Part shown: one piece after another, positions 11,129 to 22,602 of the stretch
Layout of the letters: each line of letters opens with the position of its first letter
Numbering within the stretch: the stretch's first letter is position 1
NCBI GenBank assembly: GCA_000442125.1
Contig: KE546965.1
Span: forward strand, 682,001-746,000
DNA from: Opeltia flavorubescens
Taxonomy: Eukaryota; Ascomycota; Lecanoromycetes; Teloschistales; Teloschistaceae
Direction of reading: 5' to 3'
DNA: 64,000 bases
Notes under the pieces: generated by a model
The model's database searches: none
What the model was told of the DNA's origin: nothing
Seen by the model: the letters and a program-made list of their open reading frames with translations, nothing else
Position numbers and translations under genes: made by a program

Positions 11129-12907
11129 ATGGCTACCAAGATAGTAGTCGGTATTGACTTTGGAACCACTTACACCGCAGCAGCATGGGCACAAGCCTCT
11201 GGATCAAGCCAGCTCGAAGTCATTGACAATTGGCCAACTTTGGGGGAGATCGTCGGTACTCAAGTACCTAGCGAGATCGCTTACAGTCAAGATGATAGAA
11301 CGAGCTTCTTTTGGGGATACAATATCAGTCCTAGATTACGCAAGGTATGTGATTTGCGAGACATTCATGGGAGCCAAGCTAAAGTCGTCTAGATCAAATG
11401 GTTCAAGCTTAGTCTCGAGATCGGACAAGATGTGCTTGAGTACCCGTTCAACCTCACCGCAGCAGATGTCATTTGCGATTATCTTTCAGCCATACGGCGA
11501 CATGTCTACACCACATTACAGCGGAGGATAGGAGCGGATTCCCTACAAAGAGCAAGTATCGCTTTCACCTTGACAGTCCCAGCAATTTGGTCCGATGCCG
11601 CAAAGAAGACAACCGAAGATGCAGCTGTAAGAGCGGGAATGGGACAGGATATACAGCTGCTGTCGGAGCCCGAATGCGCAGCATTATACTCCATCAAGAC
11701 CCTCAAAAGCCTCCAGTCGATCCAGGCTCAAGATCGATTGATAGTCTGTGACGCGGGTGGTGGAACAGTCGACATTATCACGTATGAGATTGTCCAAATT
11801 TCTCCTCTCAAGGTCAGAGAATGCACAGTGGGAACTGGAGACTACTGTGGCTCAACTTTCATCGACCGGGAGTTCGAAAAGCTTCTGGCCAGACGTCTAG
11901 GGGCGCATTATGAAAACATTTCACTTCTAGACCGCCAACAAATCATCAAGAACTTTGAACATAAAAAGGTCGCATTCCGAGATCAGGACGATCAACCGCT
12001 CTTCTACATCAATATGCCCACAGTCGGTAAACTGGAGGATCTCGGTATCTATAATGGGATCCTCGAGATCACACGCGAAGACATGCGTGGCCTCTTCGAC
12101 CCCATCGTGACTAGTATCATAGACCTCCTTGCTGCGCAGGTCAACGCCGTTTCGCCGCTCGTCAATTCAATTCTACTCGTCGGCGGCTTTGGAGGGTCCG
12201 AGTATCTATACCAATGTATTCGCAGCTGGTCAGCGAACTATGGTATAGGTGTCTTCCAGCCCAGTGATGCGGCCACTGCAGTTGTTCGAGGTGCAGTGAT
12301 GAAAGGATTAGAAGAAGTCGGTCCATCCATGACAGAAATCTCCAGAAGGGCAAGAAGATGGTATGGTGTCACCATCAATAAACCATTTGTTGAAGGCAGG
12401 GATTTGCTTGAAGATCGCATCTACAACGTCGAGACTGGACAAGTGCTGGCAAGGAATCAGGTCAGTTGGTTCATCAGGAAGGTATGTCAAGCCATTCACT
12501 ACTGCCACATAGCATCTGACTAGTAATCTAGGATCAACTTTTGAAGGATGACCAAATTGTTCGTGAGTATTCCCGTGCTGAAAACATCTGAATGGCCAAA
12601 TTGATCATTGTCAGGGCATGCTTTCTTTCGCGAATTCCGCGATCTCACACTATGGAACGATCATCTAGTATGCTGCGCATCTGACGTTCCTCCCACAAGG
12701 ATGCAAAACCCCGTAACCAAGCTCTGTACGATCACGTCAGACCTGACATCTCTTGGGAAATCCTCTTTTTCGCGGAAATGGAAAAGCCTCAAACCGTGCT
12801 ACAAGGCAGAATATAACATATGCTTCGGGCTTCAAAATGGTAACCTTACATTCAGTCTCGAATATCGCGGCCGGTATTATGGCGTAGCACGAGTGGTCTT
12901 TGAGTAA
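11129..12907 (+). CDS. HSP70-like (actin-fold ATPase) protein
   Basis: Four exons fit with consistent phases: 11129-11344, 11393-12481, 12532-12562 (31 nt) and 12615-12907, giving 542 residues. The three nucleotide-binding signatures of the HSP70/actin superfamily are present: GIDFGTTYTAA (phosphate 1, near residue 8), VCDAGGGTVDIITYE (phosphate 2) and LLVGGFGGSEYL (adenosine). The usual EEVD tail and canonical substrate-binding domain are absent. This points to the large group of non-canonical HSP70-like proteins found in many copies in filamentous fungi rather than to a housekeeping chaperone. The C-terminal 120 residues are beta-rich and may replace the peptide-binding domain. Substrates are unknown. 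The ATG at 11129 is chosen because it directly precedes the first signature. Confidence 0.9.
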
Positions 12908-13012
12908 ATCGAGCATGATGAGAAGGTTGTAGGTCGGACCGAATTCATGATGCTAATATGCGCTCTCATAAGAGGCCAATACTGGGCTTGTCGTCACCTC
13001 ATTTTCCTAGCT

Positions 13013-13914
13013 TTATCGTGGTACCGCCATTCCACCTAAGTCTTGCATGTCCGATACCGGTCCCCTTTCAGCACGCTTCCGAAGTCGCCGCTCTCGAATA
13101 GCCCAGAGAATAGCACCAGCGGCACAAGCGGCCAGTGGTACGCCAATACCAGCTCCTATTCCCGCCTTGGCTCCGGTCGATGACGGACAGGAAGACTGCT
13201 TGGCAACGGGAACCTGCGAAGGTTCCGCAACAGTGGCTGCTGGTGCGGTCGGACATGCGACAGTTGATCCAGACTGATCGACAACCGTTCGTGTCATTGT
13301 CGAGGTTTTGGTCTCCGTCTCCGTGACAGTGCTAGTCGTGCCGGAACCTGAATTGGTACTGCCATTCCGAGTGTCGGCAAAGTACCCGGGCGCTAGAGCA
13401 ATTATGCCTGGTTCAGTACTATTGCATAATTCATCGGGATCTCCGACATCATCGCAGATGAAAGCGCCGTGATGAAGGCCTGGGGCGTTGCAGCGAGTGA
13501 CTCCGGTGGACGGACCTATGCCAATCGGTTTAGAGAACAGTCAACAGCAAGGAAGGGAAGCGTACTATTGCCATTGCAGACAGGTACACGAGTGCCATCG
13601 TAAGTAAGAGGAATACAAGCATCCGCGGTCCAGGAACTATCAGTGCACGTCTAGCAAAGTGAGATGAGCTGTCTTTCCGGTTAGGCAATGACTAGGCAAT
13701 GACATACCCCGCGAGAAAGCTCGTTTCCAATAGGATTGAAGCAGAGACTGTTTGACAGGCAGATATAACTCGATTGGCAACAGAGACTCTCATCATTGTT
13801 AGGATTACAGGGTGTATCGGATTCGGCAACATTTCCAGCAAGATCATAGCAAGATTTCTGGGCCGATGCCCAGCTTAGGCAAATAGATAAGTATATCAAT
13901 GTCAAGCGTGCCAT
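13013..13914 (-). CDS. Secreted Cys-rich protein with C-terminal membrane anchor
   Basis: Three exons run from 13914 to 13013 on the minus strand. A signal peptide of about 18 residues ends at SWASA. The ectodomain has a CYD..G, PC, CC, C...LC, CTD..W cysteine pattern, then a Thr/Ser-rich stalk. A glycine/alanine-rich membrane segment (AGIGAGIGVPLAACAAGAILW) is followed by RERRLRKR and a short cytoplasmic tail. It should be a type I surface protein. The layout matches the gene at 28661-29622, with an SP, a CC-containing head, a Ser/Thr stalk, a Gly-rich TM and a basic stop-transfer. I infer a surface or cell-wall role; similar fungal proteins are uncharacterised. Confidence 0.75.
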
Positions 13915-13938
13915 TGGATATGCTGATGAGAGCTCGCT

Positions 13939-14635
13939 CTATCGAATCTCAATAATTTCCAAGGGCGATACTGTTGTACTATACTTCAGAAGAGCCAATT
14001 CTTGAAAACGCGTGTCAGTGAAGGAATGAGTTACTTGAGCCTCGTCGATCGAGCATAACCCCAACGCGGAGAAATGAGCTTCTTGAGCCTGATGGTTTGA
14101 ACGTAACATGTCTGCAGGGCGCAATGCGGCAGAGCTCCCGTGTGTGATGCTGCTGCCCAATAGCGTAGAGCCTTGTTCCAGGGGGTTATCGGAAGGCTGA
14201 AGATCGCTGAAATGCTTGTTCCAGATATAAGAGCCCAGACGTGACAGCCTCGAGGCTCGAGGCATTGATTAGTCTTTGATCGCGAGCTCCTGCATTAGCA
14301 CCGTATATTCTGCTTAAGGCAGCAATATCGTCGGTAACATTGTCCTGGACTGTCCCCACACGCTTTTGGGGGCAGGATCCTTCATGTGGGGGCCAAATGC
14401 CTCGCAGAATGGGGTATCTCTTCAGCCTCATCTCATCATTCGCGAATGGCAACATGGTGACGAGATATCTCAGATGCTTTATCCATGGATTCGCCACATC
14501 GAGCTCAACGTAGGTCTCTTTAAAGATTAGATCGTTCATCGTTCGAAGCGCGAATTCGAAAGTTGACCGTGAACGTAGTGCAGTGTCCGTACCAGATTCA
14601 TCGAACGGTATCTGATCAATCCAACATCTCATCAA
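13939..14635 (-). CDS. Doubtful hypothetical gene
   Basis: Two overlapping minus-strand frames (14635-14186 and 14265-13939) could be joined by a frame change near 14210. The first reads like real protein, with a mixed helical composition (for example TFEFALRTMNDLIFKETYVELDV). I see no clear intron between them, and the 5' end overlaps the plus-strand frame below. I recognise no family. Only one of the two antisense readings around 14.6 kb may be real. Confidence 0.3.
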
Positions 14636-15612
14636 GCTTTTCTATCTCGAATCCTGGCGTGACTTCCGTGCAAACGTCCACAACCCTCGAAAGCAACGGC
14701 TTGAGAGTCGTCCCGTGTAACGAAGGCCCCATCGATCAATCATCTCAACATCCTCTTAGCCATCTTGGTGCCGGGCGCTTCTGGAGCCCAACTAAGGAAT
14801 CTAACTCCTGGATCAAACGTATCTCGCATCGAAGAAGAAACAGACTTCCTTCTATTTTTAACAACCAATTATCACCCGGGAAGTCACATGAACATTTGCT
14901 GGCACGATCAGCTGTTTGGCTTGAGGAAGAGTATCCCATGCATCCTGCACACGCCCGACATACCTCTGATCTAGATCATAAGACCGATTACTCGACATCA
15001 AAATGGAGTCTTGGAGGGACAAGTGATCGCGTACAGCAGCCGCAGCTAAGGGGCTTACCGGGTTATCATGATATGACACCAGCGAACCGCGAGGAAAAGA
15101 CTAGACGGCAATTGGAAATCATCCGCCAAGAAGACGAGAACAAGTGGAGACCAGGCTCCAGAATCGTAGAGCTTGACTCCATATCTCTCGGTACAGCAGA
15201 GCTGTATGCGGCAAACTTACCGGAACTCTCTTCATCTCATACACAAATACCCAGTCACTCCTTCCCTCCAACGAAGGTTGCACACGAACGAAATGAGCTC
15301 GAAGCTCCAAGTTTAGAATCGACGGCATACAGCACGCCCGATCTTTTCAGCCCCGCGTGGAGTGAAAGAAGCAGCAAAATCTCAGAATCGACGAGCGGAT
15401 ACTACGACCTATCGGAAACCAGCATCCCACTTGATGTAGATCACGCTTTCGAAAATGCCCCAATCCCCATCGATAACACCACTTCCGTCCAGTCCCCTGA
15501 TTCTTCAGCACCCATTCCTGTTTCGGAGGCAGGCTGTTCTGGTGTAGCATCACAAAGCCAGTTTTCGGATCTGGACCGTATCATGGAGATCCGCCGCTTT
15601 TCGGGGAGATAG
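14563..15612 (+). CDS. Hypothetical low-complexity protein, 5' end undefined
   Basis: An open frame of about 349 codons encodes a Ser/Pro/Asp-rich, mostly disordered protein, with one charged helical patch (REEKTRRQLEIIRQEDENKW). The first in-frame ATG is at 14938, so either that is the start or an upstream exon is missing. It looks like coding sequence but matches no family I know. The downstream flank (15613 on) enters a repeat-bearing gap. Confidence 0.45.
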   Translation: MTVNVVQCPYQIHRTVSDQSNISSSFSISNPGVTSVQTSTTLESNGLRVVPCNEGPIDQSSQHPLSHLGAGRFWSPTKESNSWIKRISHRRRNRLPSIFNNQLSPGKSHEHLLARSAVWLEEEYPMHPAHARHTSDLDHKTDYSTSKWSLGGTSDRVQQPQLRGLPGYHDMTPANREEKTRRQLEIIRQEDENKWRPGSRIVELDSISLGTAELYAANLPELSSSHTQIPSHSFPPTKVAHERNELEAPSLESTAYSTPDLFSPAWSERSSKISESTSGYYDLSETSIPLDVDHAFENAPIPIDNTTSVQSPDSSAPIPVSEAGCSGVASQSQFSDLDRIMEIRRFSGR

Positions 15613-16039
15613 GACTCCGAAGTCAACGGGATGGCTTTCTTGGCTGCTTCTTCTGGGTCATCCACCTCGTTTTTGTTCTTGAAGCAGGCGCCCGTTTTAC
15701 TGTGCAAGCGTCGGATGTAGTAGGAGGTAGACGCTTCATGATCATTGGCTTTTCAACGATTGGAATGAAGGGCGTCGGGCGATAATCAAGGGGTTTATTA
15801 GAAACTATAACGGCTGAGATTACTTGCATCGAAAGGCTTATTTGTCTACCCAATGAACGTGAAAGGCTGGGTGAAATTGATATGCGCTGTAAGGATCACA
15901 TTTTTCATAGCCCGATATTGCTTCATGCTGAATTCGCTCACGTGATTGGTTTGGTGCATATTCAATTTTGACCTATCGAATTTGTCCACTTTGGCGATTT
16001 TGCTCTGACTAATTGAAAATTCGAAACATAATTTGAATT
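15613..16039. other. Intergenic, nothing recognised
   Basis: This is the start of a 3.6-kb gene-poor stretch that holds three copies of the tRNA-like repeat further on. Confidence 0.4.
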
Positions 16040-16216
16040 TTGGGACAATGGTCTTCGGGAGGTAGGATGGCGCACCTATCTCCCACACTTACTCGACCTT
16101 CGGCACTGAAGGTACAACTTACTCAAGGCTGGGCCCAGCCTCACTTACTCTGTAAAAATCCCGACTGGGGTTTTTCGTAGGGTTCGATTCCCTGGTGGGT
16201 CGAATCTGAGCTTTTT
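16040..16216 (+). repeat. tRNA-like short repeat (SINE-like), copy 3
   Basis: The 5' half is of the second type: a GGGAGG...CTCCC hairpin overlapping an A-box-like TGGCGCACCTA. It is followed by the AAAAATCCC/GGGGTTTTT stem, the B box GGTTCGATTC (16181-16190), a GATTC/GAATC stem that differs from the usual GATCC/GGATC by a compensatory pair, and the ending GAGCTTTTT. Confidence 0.8.
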
Positions 16217-16540
16217 GTTATTTCTATTTGTTTACTTGATACCTGAACAATTTATTGCCTTAGAATGTAATCTCATCTTTCCTTCTGCTTTCTCGATTTG
16301 ATTTTGGTAGCTTGGATCATCGGCACTTGCTGTTCTGTACGCTTTGTAGCTTTTCGCTGTAAACAGCCCCTTGCATCGGTTGTATGCATGACACTCCTTT
16401 CACAAAACCCCACATCGGCGACTACAGCAAAAGAAGTATGGCAGTATATCAAAACATGACCATGCAAATGTTAGAAAGGAAGAGAAGCAGCATGTCCATT
16501 CAGTGCAAACAGAATTAGATCTCAATGTATCAAACTCTGT

Positions 16541-16684
16541 TTTTGGGAGGAAGGATAGCGCACCTGTCTCCCTTCGACACACGCATCTCTCGCTCCCGAA
16601 GGTACCACGCACACACACGCACGCCGTAAAAACCACCCGCCCGGTTTTTCGTAGGGTTCGACCCGGGTCGAACCTCAGCTTTTT
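16541..16684 (+). repeat. tRNA-like short repeat (SINE-like), copy 4
   Basis: The A box TAGCGCACCTG fits the consensus. The central stem is AAAAACC/GGTTTTT. The B box GGTTCGACCC lies in a perfect inverted repeat (GGTTCGACCC with GGGTCGAACC). It ends CAGCTTTTT. A CACACACACGCACGC run lies in the middle. Confidence 0.8.
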
Positions 16685-17802
16685 GCTTCTTGGTTTTTTG
16701 GTACCCTCTAATTTCTGATACATTTCAACTGTTGAAAGTGCATGAACAGGTGGAGCAAGTATTGGATACTTTCGAGAATGCTGACGATACCATGTTGCCA
16801 TTGCTTGCTGTCTTTCCTTCACCAGCAGGCTGTTTCTGTGACTATCATGTTGTTCAGACGAAATTGGTTTCTCCTGCGGTTCCAATATTGATCGCCATCT
16901 CCAGTTCCGAGCCCCCTGATAAGGCTATACATGAACATGTCTGGCTAATCGGATCGCAGATCCTAGTGTCTCTTCACATTTCGAAGAGATTGGACAACAC
17001 TCCTGCAAACTCAGGCGCTTGATTCAATTTCTCTTGTCACTCTCAGACCTAGTCGAACAAGGAATGTTGTCGAAATCATGCCCCTCCACCCTCTCCGAAG
17101 ATCTGTCTCTTCTAATCCTCTATCAACATGGATAAGTATTTTTGCCACTCGTGTACCGCATATCATCGGCGAATTCAAAAGGAATCCCACTCCTTCCAGA
17201 TCCTCTAATTCCTGCTTTTCCATCAACAAAGTTCTTTGTTCGGTCTCGTAGCTCCTCTCGCGCCGAAAAGCGGTTACACAGTCCCATGTATGCCAGAACG
17301 ACAGCCAGTAATGGGCTCGCCAAAATGACCGTTGTACGGAGATACGAAAGGGAATCGTTCTCAGACGTGGACCGCGGCTGTTTGGAAAGAAACAGGAATT
17401 CGGGCATGAGGCAAAGGCATGGTGGAGAAGAGCAAGAGAAGGACTGGGGTGACAATGTGAGCCAATGTGCATTGAACAGGCCGGTGAACTTGACATGCGG
17501 ATAGAAGTAGGGCAGGAAGTATTACGAGTGAGGTCTTGCTAGTGCCATGCAGAATATGGATCTAGTAATGAAGGTATGAACTCCTTGAAATGCAAATTCC
17601 AACGTGGCAAAGAATACTCGTGGGTGGGAAAAGCATGATTGGGTTCTCAGATGTACGGATTAAGAAAAAGGCAATAATTGCTTTATAAAAACAACTCTCT
17701 TCACTCCTTAAATCAGAAGGCATTATGACAGTAAAGCTTACGAAGGCATGTCTGGATTAGCAGCGTCAGGCAGGGAAACAAATAAGTAGTATATAATCTG
17801 CT
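16685..17802. other. Gene-poor stretch with weak ORFs only
   Basis: A minus-strand frame at 17011-17496 (161 codons) overlaps two other open frames, one with a possible membrane segment. No start, splice or family evidence separates them, so none is called. Confidence 0.35.
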
Positions 17803-17994
17803 TTGAAAAGTGGCGCAATCGGGATTCGTCCCTATGGCTCGAGGGNGTAGCATCCTCACCATGCTGTAAAAATCCTGTGAATACCTAGCGTCACCTGACG
17901 TAGGGAAAAGCAGGGTTTTTCGTAGGGCTTGATTCAAAGCTTAGGGAGTCGGTTCGAAACCCACTCCCTAGGTGGGGTCAAGTCTGAGCTTTTT
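17803..17994 (+). repeat. tRNA-like short repeat (SINE-like), copy 5
   Basis: The A box TGGCGCAATCG (17811-17821) is intact. The ATGG...CCAT hairpin contains one N (17847). The AAAAATCC/GGGTTTTT stem encloses a CGTCA/TGACG hairpin. The B-box position is altered (GGGCTTGATTC), and an extra segment with a second GGTTCGAAAC sits before the usual GAGCTTTTT end. Confidence 0.75.
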
Positions 17995-19250
17995 GATTTT
18001 TGCTTTCTTGATTTTGAAGTCAATAGGTGTCTGATCTTCAAATAAATACGCACGAGAGAGCTTGGAGTTCTGTGCCTGGTTGATCAAATGCCCGCTCCTG
18101 TTTTGGATCCAAGAGTCTTTTCTGGGCACATTTTGTTTCACTGGACTTCTTATGCACGAGACCTTTGAAACTTCTACATTACCATTTTAAATCGCATGAT
18201 ATGACTAGATTTTCCTGCTCTCTGATGGAGGGCGAAATCCAAGATAGACCTTAATTCAATCTAGGGAAACGCCGACTTTCCAAAGATATCAATGAAAACT
18301 CTCTACCTACGCTTCTTCACTTCTGTCAACGTCTTTCACTGTGTGACTGGTCTAGGGCATTTAATATACAGGGGTCCCTTCCCTAGCCACGGGCACTAAT
18401 CGCCTTGGCATACCCCTATTTTCAGTGCCGTAGCCAGGGAGGAGTCACTGAGACCTCTTCAGATACTGTTTCATGCCCATTCATCCAATATCTTGCTGAA
18501 ATTTATGGAGCAAAAGAGTACACCGAAGCATGCGTTCCAGCCACGGAAAAGCTGTCCTCACTTGTGAATGGTCACAAGCGAAGACGCAACAAACAGTGCT
18601 GAAGAGGTTGAGGTTTGAAGCATGGGTCAGGACTTTCTCATACATAGCCTCGCTGCTTATTTAAGGTATTGAAAGCACAAAGGCTGACCGGCAATTCGAC
18701 GGGCCGTAGATTACGTTTTCAGGTGATCCTTAGGCATGGGTTCGACGAATTCAGCTCGGACACCCCAGCGGCAAAGCAAGACATTGATTGGTGGCTTTGA
18801 CGCCTTTCCAACTGATGGGAACGCCACTTCGGAACTTTATTACGATGAAGGAATTAGCGTTTCTCCGAGACGTACACGCAACTTTTTTGTAGCCTAGACG
18901 AGGTGACCGATGAAGACTCTTTCCGTTGACTTATTTGAGTCGGCCAACTGGGCCGAACTCTTCTGAGGGAATATTCTACAATACGTCAGAGTTTTTATCT
19001 GTTCGCTTCGTCATTGCTCTCAAAATGATACGGTTTTGGGCCGCGTCATCTTGGTGGAGGATCGTAAGGCTGATGCATCAGGTACAATAATCAGGCGTAG
19101 GCTTACGCTAAAATCCTGCATTGGCGCAAAGCTGAAAAGGGTCCAGTACCTAGATAAAGGACCAAGCGGACGATGCATTATTGGAAAAATAAGTGGACCG
19201 GCGCCTTGTGCTATGTATGATTCTATCTTTTAATACTATAACAAGACGTC
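17995..19250. other. Intergenic, no supported gene
   Basis: About 1.25 kb upstream of the amylase gene. Only two short frames of 65 codons occur and neither has support. Confidence 0.4.
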
Positions 19251-21469
19251 ATGTCCAAGAGCAGTCCGGTTTCGACGGAAAAAAGCCTTCCGGCAACGGT
19301 CAGTAGATCCCGTAGTTTCCGCGTGTCGCGTGTAATATCCAAGCTTATTCTGACCATTGAAGCCGAGGCAACATGACCTCATCCCGCCTGATGACCCTGA
19401 GGTCTGCGTGCATGACGGCTTACATCCAGGATACGTGTCGAACACATTACCTGAAATTCCCGTAGCTCCGGGTCTGGAGAGAGCCTTCGAAGATCTCCAC
19501 TTCGTTTCCATTGAAAAACATTCATCAACCTCAACAGACCAGGATGAGGAAATGCCATCAAAACGGAGGAAAAAGCGATACGTGTTGGGTTTCGTTGCAC
19601 TTGTCGTTGTCATAGTTGCGCTTGCTGCTGGACTCGGAAAGGGTCTCCAAAAAAGAGACAGGTATTTATCTGTCTGGTCCTGTCATTTCTGACCTGACGC
19701 CGTATTACTCTCAGCCAGTCTACCAAAAACCAAAATCTAACAGCAGAAGATCCTCCTTGGAAGTCATTCAATGCTTCCAAACCATTGCCAGCGTCAGAGG
19801 CCAAGCCTGACTATTGGCGAAGCCGATCTATCTATCAAATCATGACCGATCGATTCGCCACTTCGGATAACTCAACACCATACTGCGATACCGCCCAAAA
19901 GCAATATTGTGGCGGCACCTGGAGAGGAATCATCAATCGTCTTGATTATATCAAGAATATGAGTTTTACGGCAGCATGTGAGCTTCCGCCTAGATTCCGA
20001 GAAAGCCCTAACCCATCTAGATATGGATTTCGCCCGTGACCGCTCAATTGAGTGAGTTCTTCCATCCTGTTTTCGCAGAGAAAAATAGCTGATGCTAAAA
20101 AGCCGACAATACTTCCGGGGGCCATTCCTACCACGGGTACTGGCAGCAGAACCTTTATGCCTTGAACCCGAAATTTGGCAGCATTGAAGATTTGCAGGAG
20201 CTATCGACTGCGTTGCACGCCCGTGATATGTACCTCATGATTGATGTTGTCACCAATCATAATGGATGGTCTGGGGACAGCAGCACTGTGAATTACTCAC
20301 AATTTCAACCTTTCAATGACGAAAAATATTTCCACCCTTACTGTCCGATTACGCAGGATGATTACTTGTTAAATCAGACCGCTGTCGAGAAAGTAAGTTG
20401 CTGTCGATATTTTCGTAGACGAAAAACTGATGAGGTCGGAAGTGCTGGCTAGGGGATGAGTAAGGTGATCCACCGAGCATTCTAACCCATTATACTCACA
20501 TGTCGAAGTATCGTCTCCCTACCCGATGTCAACACCACAGACCCCTTTGTGGTTCAGACTTACAACAGCTGGATCAAGTCTCTGACATCAGTCTTCGCCG
20601 TTGATGGTCTTCGAATCGATACCGTCAAGCATGTCGAGAAGTCATTCTGGCCCGGTTTCAGGTCAGCCGCTGGAATATATTCGATGGGTGAAGTTCTTGA
20701 TGGCGATGTAAACTTTACGTGTTCCTACCAGGAGGATCTGGACGGCTTGCTGAATTATCCACTGTATTACCGTATGGTCGACGCCTTTCGAAGTACAGAC
20801 GGGAATATGACCTCACTCAGCCTCGCCATGACAGCAATCCAGGACGGCTGTCAAGATCCATCTTTATTGGGTACTTTTTCTGAAAATCACGACAGCCCAC
20901 GCTTCCTATCTTACACAAATGATATGCATCTTAACATGAATATCATCGCGTTCACTTTACTCGCAGGTGGGGTACCCATCATTTACCAAGGCCAAGAACA
21001 GGGCTTCTCTGGCGGCAATGACCCTTCAAACCGTGAAGCCTTGTGGACGTCGAGCTATTCGACACAGTCGACCCTGTACCAGTTCATTACATCCATCAAT
21101 CAAATACGCAACCGTGACGTCTATGCGAATCCTGCCAACCTCACAACACCAGCATCAGTCATACACACAGACAGTCACAACATCGCGTTACGCAAAGGTC
21201 TGATAGTCAGCCTCTTTTCCAACCTCGGCTCTAATGCCTCGGATTACAACATCACTCTGAAAAACCATGGATACCAAAACGGTCAGACTGTAGTGGATGT
21301 TCTTTCGTGCAAGAACTCTACAATAGGTGGAGAAGGAGATCTCCAAGTTTCCGTGCGTGAAGGTCTGCCACAGGTGAGTTGATCAGATGAAGATTGAAGA
21401 CGCGCTGACGGAATTAAGGTTTACTATACCCTGGAAGGCCTGAATTCGTCCGGAATATGCTCTTTGTAA
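19251..21469 (+). CDS. Alpha-amylase (GH13) with N-terminal membrane anchor
   Basis: Eight exons fit with every phase consistent: 19251-19298, 19363-19661, 19715-19973, 20021-20051, 20103-20392, 20443-20459 (17 nt), 20509-21373 and 21419-21469, giving 619 residues. The catalytic set is complete: nucleophile D352 in GLRIDTVKH, acid E376 in GEVLDGD and D443 in ENHDSPR. The spacing (24 and 67 residues) is the same as in Taka-amylase (206, 230, 297). The calcium-site motif DVVTNHNG is present. Instead of a signal peptide, residues 1-87 are hydrophilic and 88-107 form a hydrophobic anchor after RRKK, predicting a type II membrane protein with its enzyme domain outside the cytosol. Intron 19974-20020 has a GC donor. 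It should hydrolyse or remodel alpha-1,4-glucan at the membrane or wall. Confidence 0.93.
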
Positions 21470-22602
21470 GTAGAGTATCGGCATAAAGACTCCTGTTCAA
21501 AGTATAGTAAGATCAGAGAAATATATCATAGAGGCTGCCGATCGTAGGGGATGGATCTGTGACTGCAGTTGACGAGTTTCACACATTGAAACCGCTGTCA
21601 TTACCCCTTATCCTACAAATGTGCCCCTACCCGTAAATCAAAAACGCAGCGGAACTTCCTTGATAAGCGATCGAGGTATCGATTTAGTAGTATAGCTGAC
21701 TTCCCGTGCAATCAATTACCCCCAAAGGCTTCCTCTCCTGGGACTCTTTCAGCTATTCACCTTCCCGATACCCGACTTTCACACACATGAGGCTCTAATG
21801 CTTTCAAACAGCCTCAAATTTGACCGAAACAGCATGGAAGACCGGGCCGATCTCCTTACCAGCACCAATCACATGACTGTCCTCATCTATCTAAAGCTCA
21901 AGATCTTGTAGTCTGGGTTTCATATATAGCGGTGAAGCAAGATGCTCTGACTTTGTCGTTGACCGCGCGAGATTCATGGAGAAGGAAATGCATTTGAATA
22001 GAAATTCCTTTCCCCTTCGTAGGTACTGATGTTTCATCTTTTTGTGTCCAGGAAGCGAGAAATAGTCACAAGGTTTTCCTAGATTTGAGATTCAAGGCAA
22101 GTCCAAAGATTCAACTAGCTTTTTGTGGCTTTCCTGGTCGCCGAAATCCCTTTTCTAAGATTTGCGGTCCACAAGATTATTGGAGACCGGAAAGCTTGAC
22201 ATTGTAGAGAAATGAACCAGTCATATTTACTTATTCAATTGCCTTCATCCTAAATGGGCTGCTACAAAAATGTATTCCTCTATCAATCACTATCAAGGAC
22301 GAGCAAGTCGGATCATCCTGTCGCAACAAAAGAACGCAAATTTGTTGTCTATATCGAGTCTCTGAAGTTGTGTCACCTGCCATCGTGCAAAGTCACCAGC
22401 TCCACCCCCTACCGGCATCCCTTACCTCGGTAACACCAAGCCTCGTTCACTTCTACGAGAAAGTGGGAGATCGAGATCGAATAAAGCTCGATCTCCTTTG
22501 ACCCAGTTTCAAAATCGGTTTCAGCACCTGCCTTCGTTGCTCATGGCGGGGTATATAGAGTTCCTTCCACCCCTTGCGTTAACGGGAGCACCACAGTGCA
22601 TA
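21470..22602. other. Intergenic; holds the promoter of the next gene
   Basis: About 1.1 kb. A TATATAGAG element at 22549 lies about 50 bases before the ATG at 22603, which is one reason for preferring that start over an in-frame ATG at 22543. No repeats are seen. Confidence 0.4.

Noticed and set aside
16600-16622. CRISPR or microsatellite locus at the CACACA run
   Set aside because: It is a short CA/CG run inside one tRNA-like repeat copy; there are no spacers or regular direct repeats, and CRISPR arrays are not expected in fungi.
14147-17496. Overlapping minus-strand frames of 90-160 codons around 16.4-17.5 kb
   Set aside because: Several frames are open at once with no start, splice or domain evidence; two of them run through a repeat copy.
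22543-22602. ATG at 22543 as the start of the orphan-family gene
   Set aside because: A TATA-like element lies at 22549, so transcription probably starts after this ATG; the ATG at 22603 is preferred.
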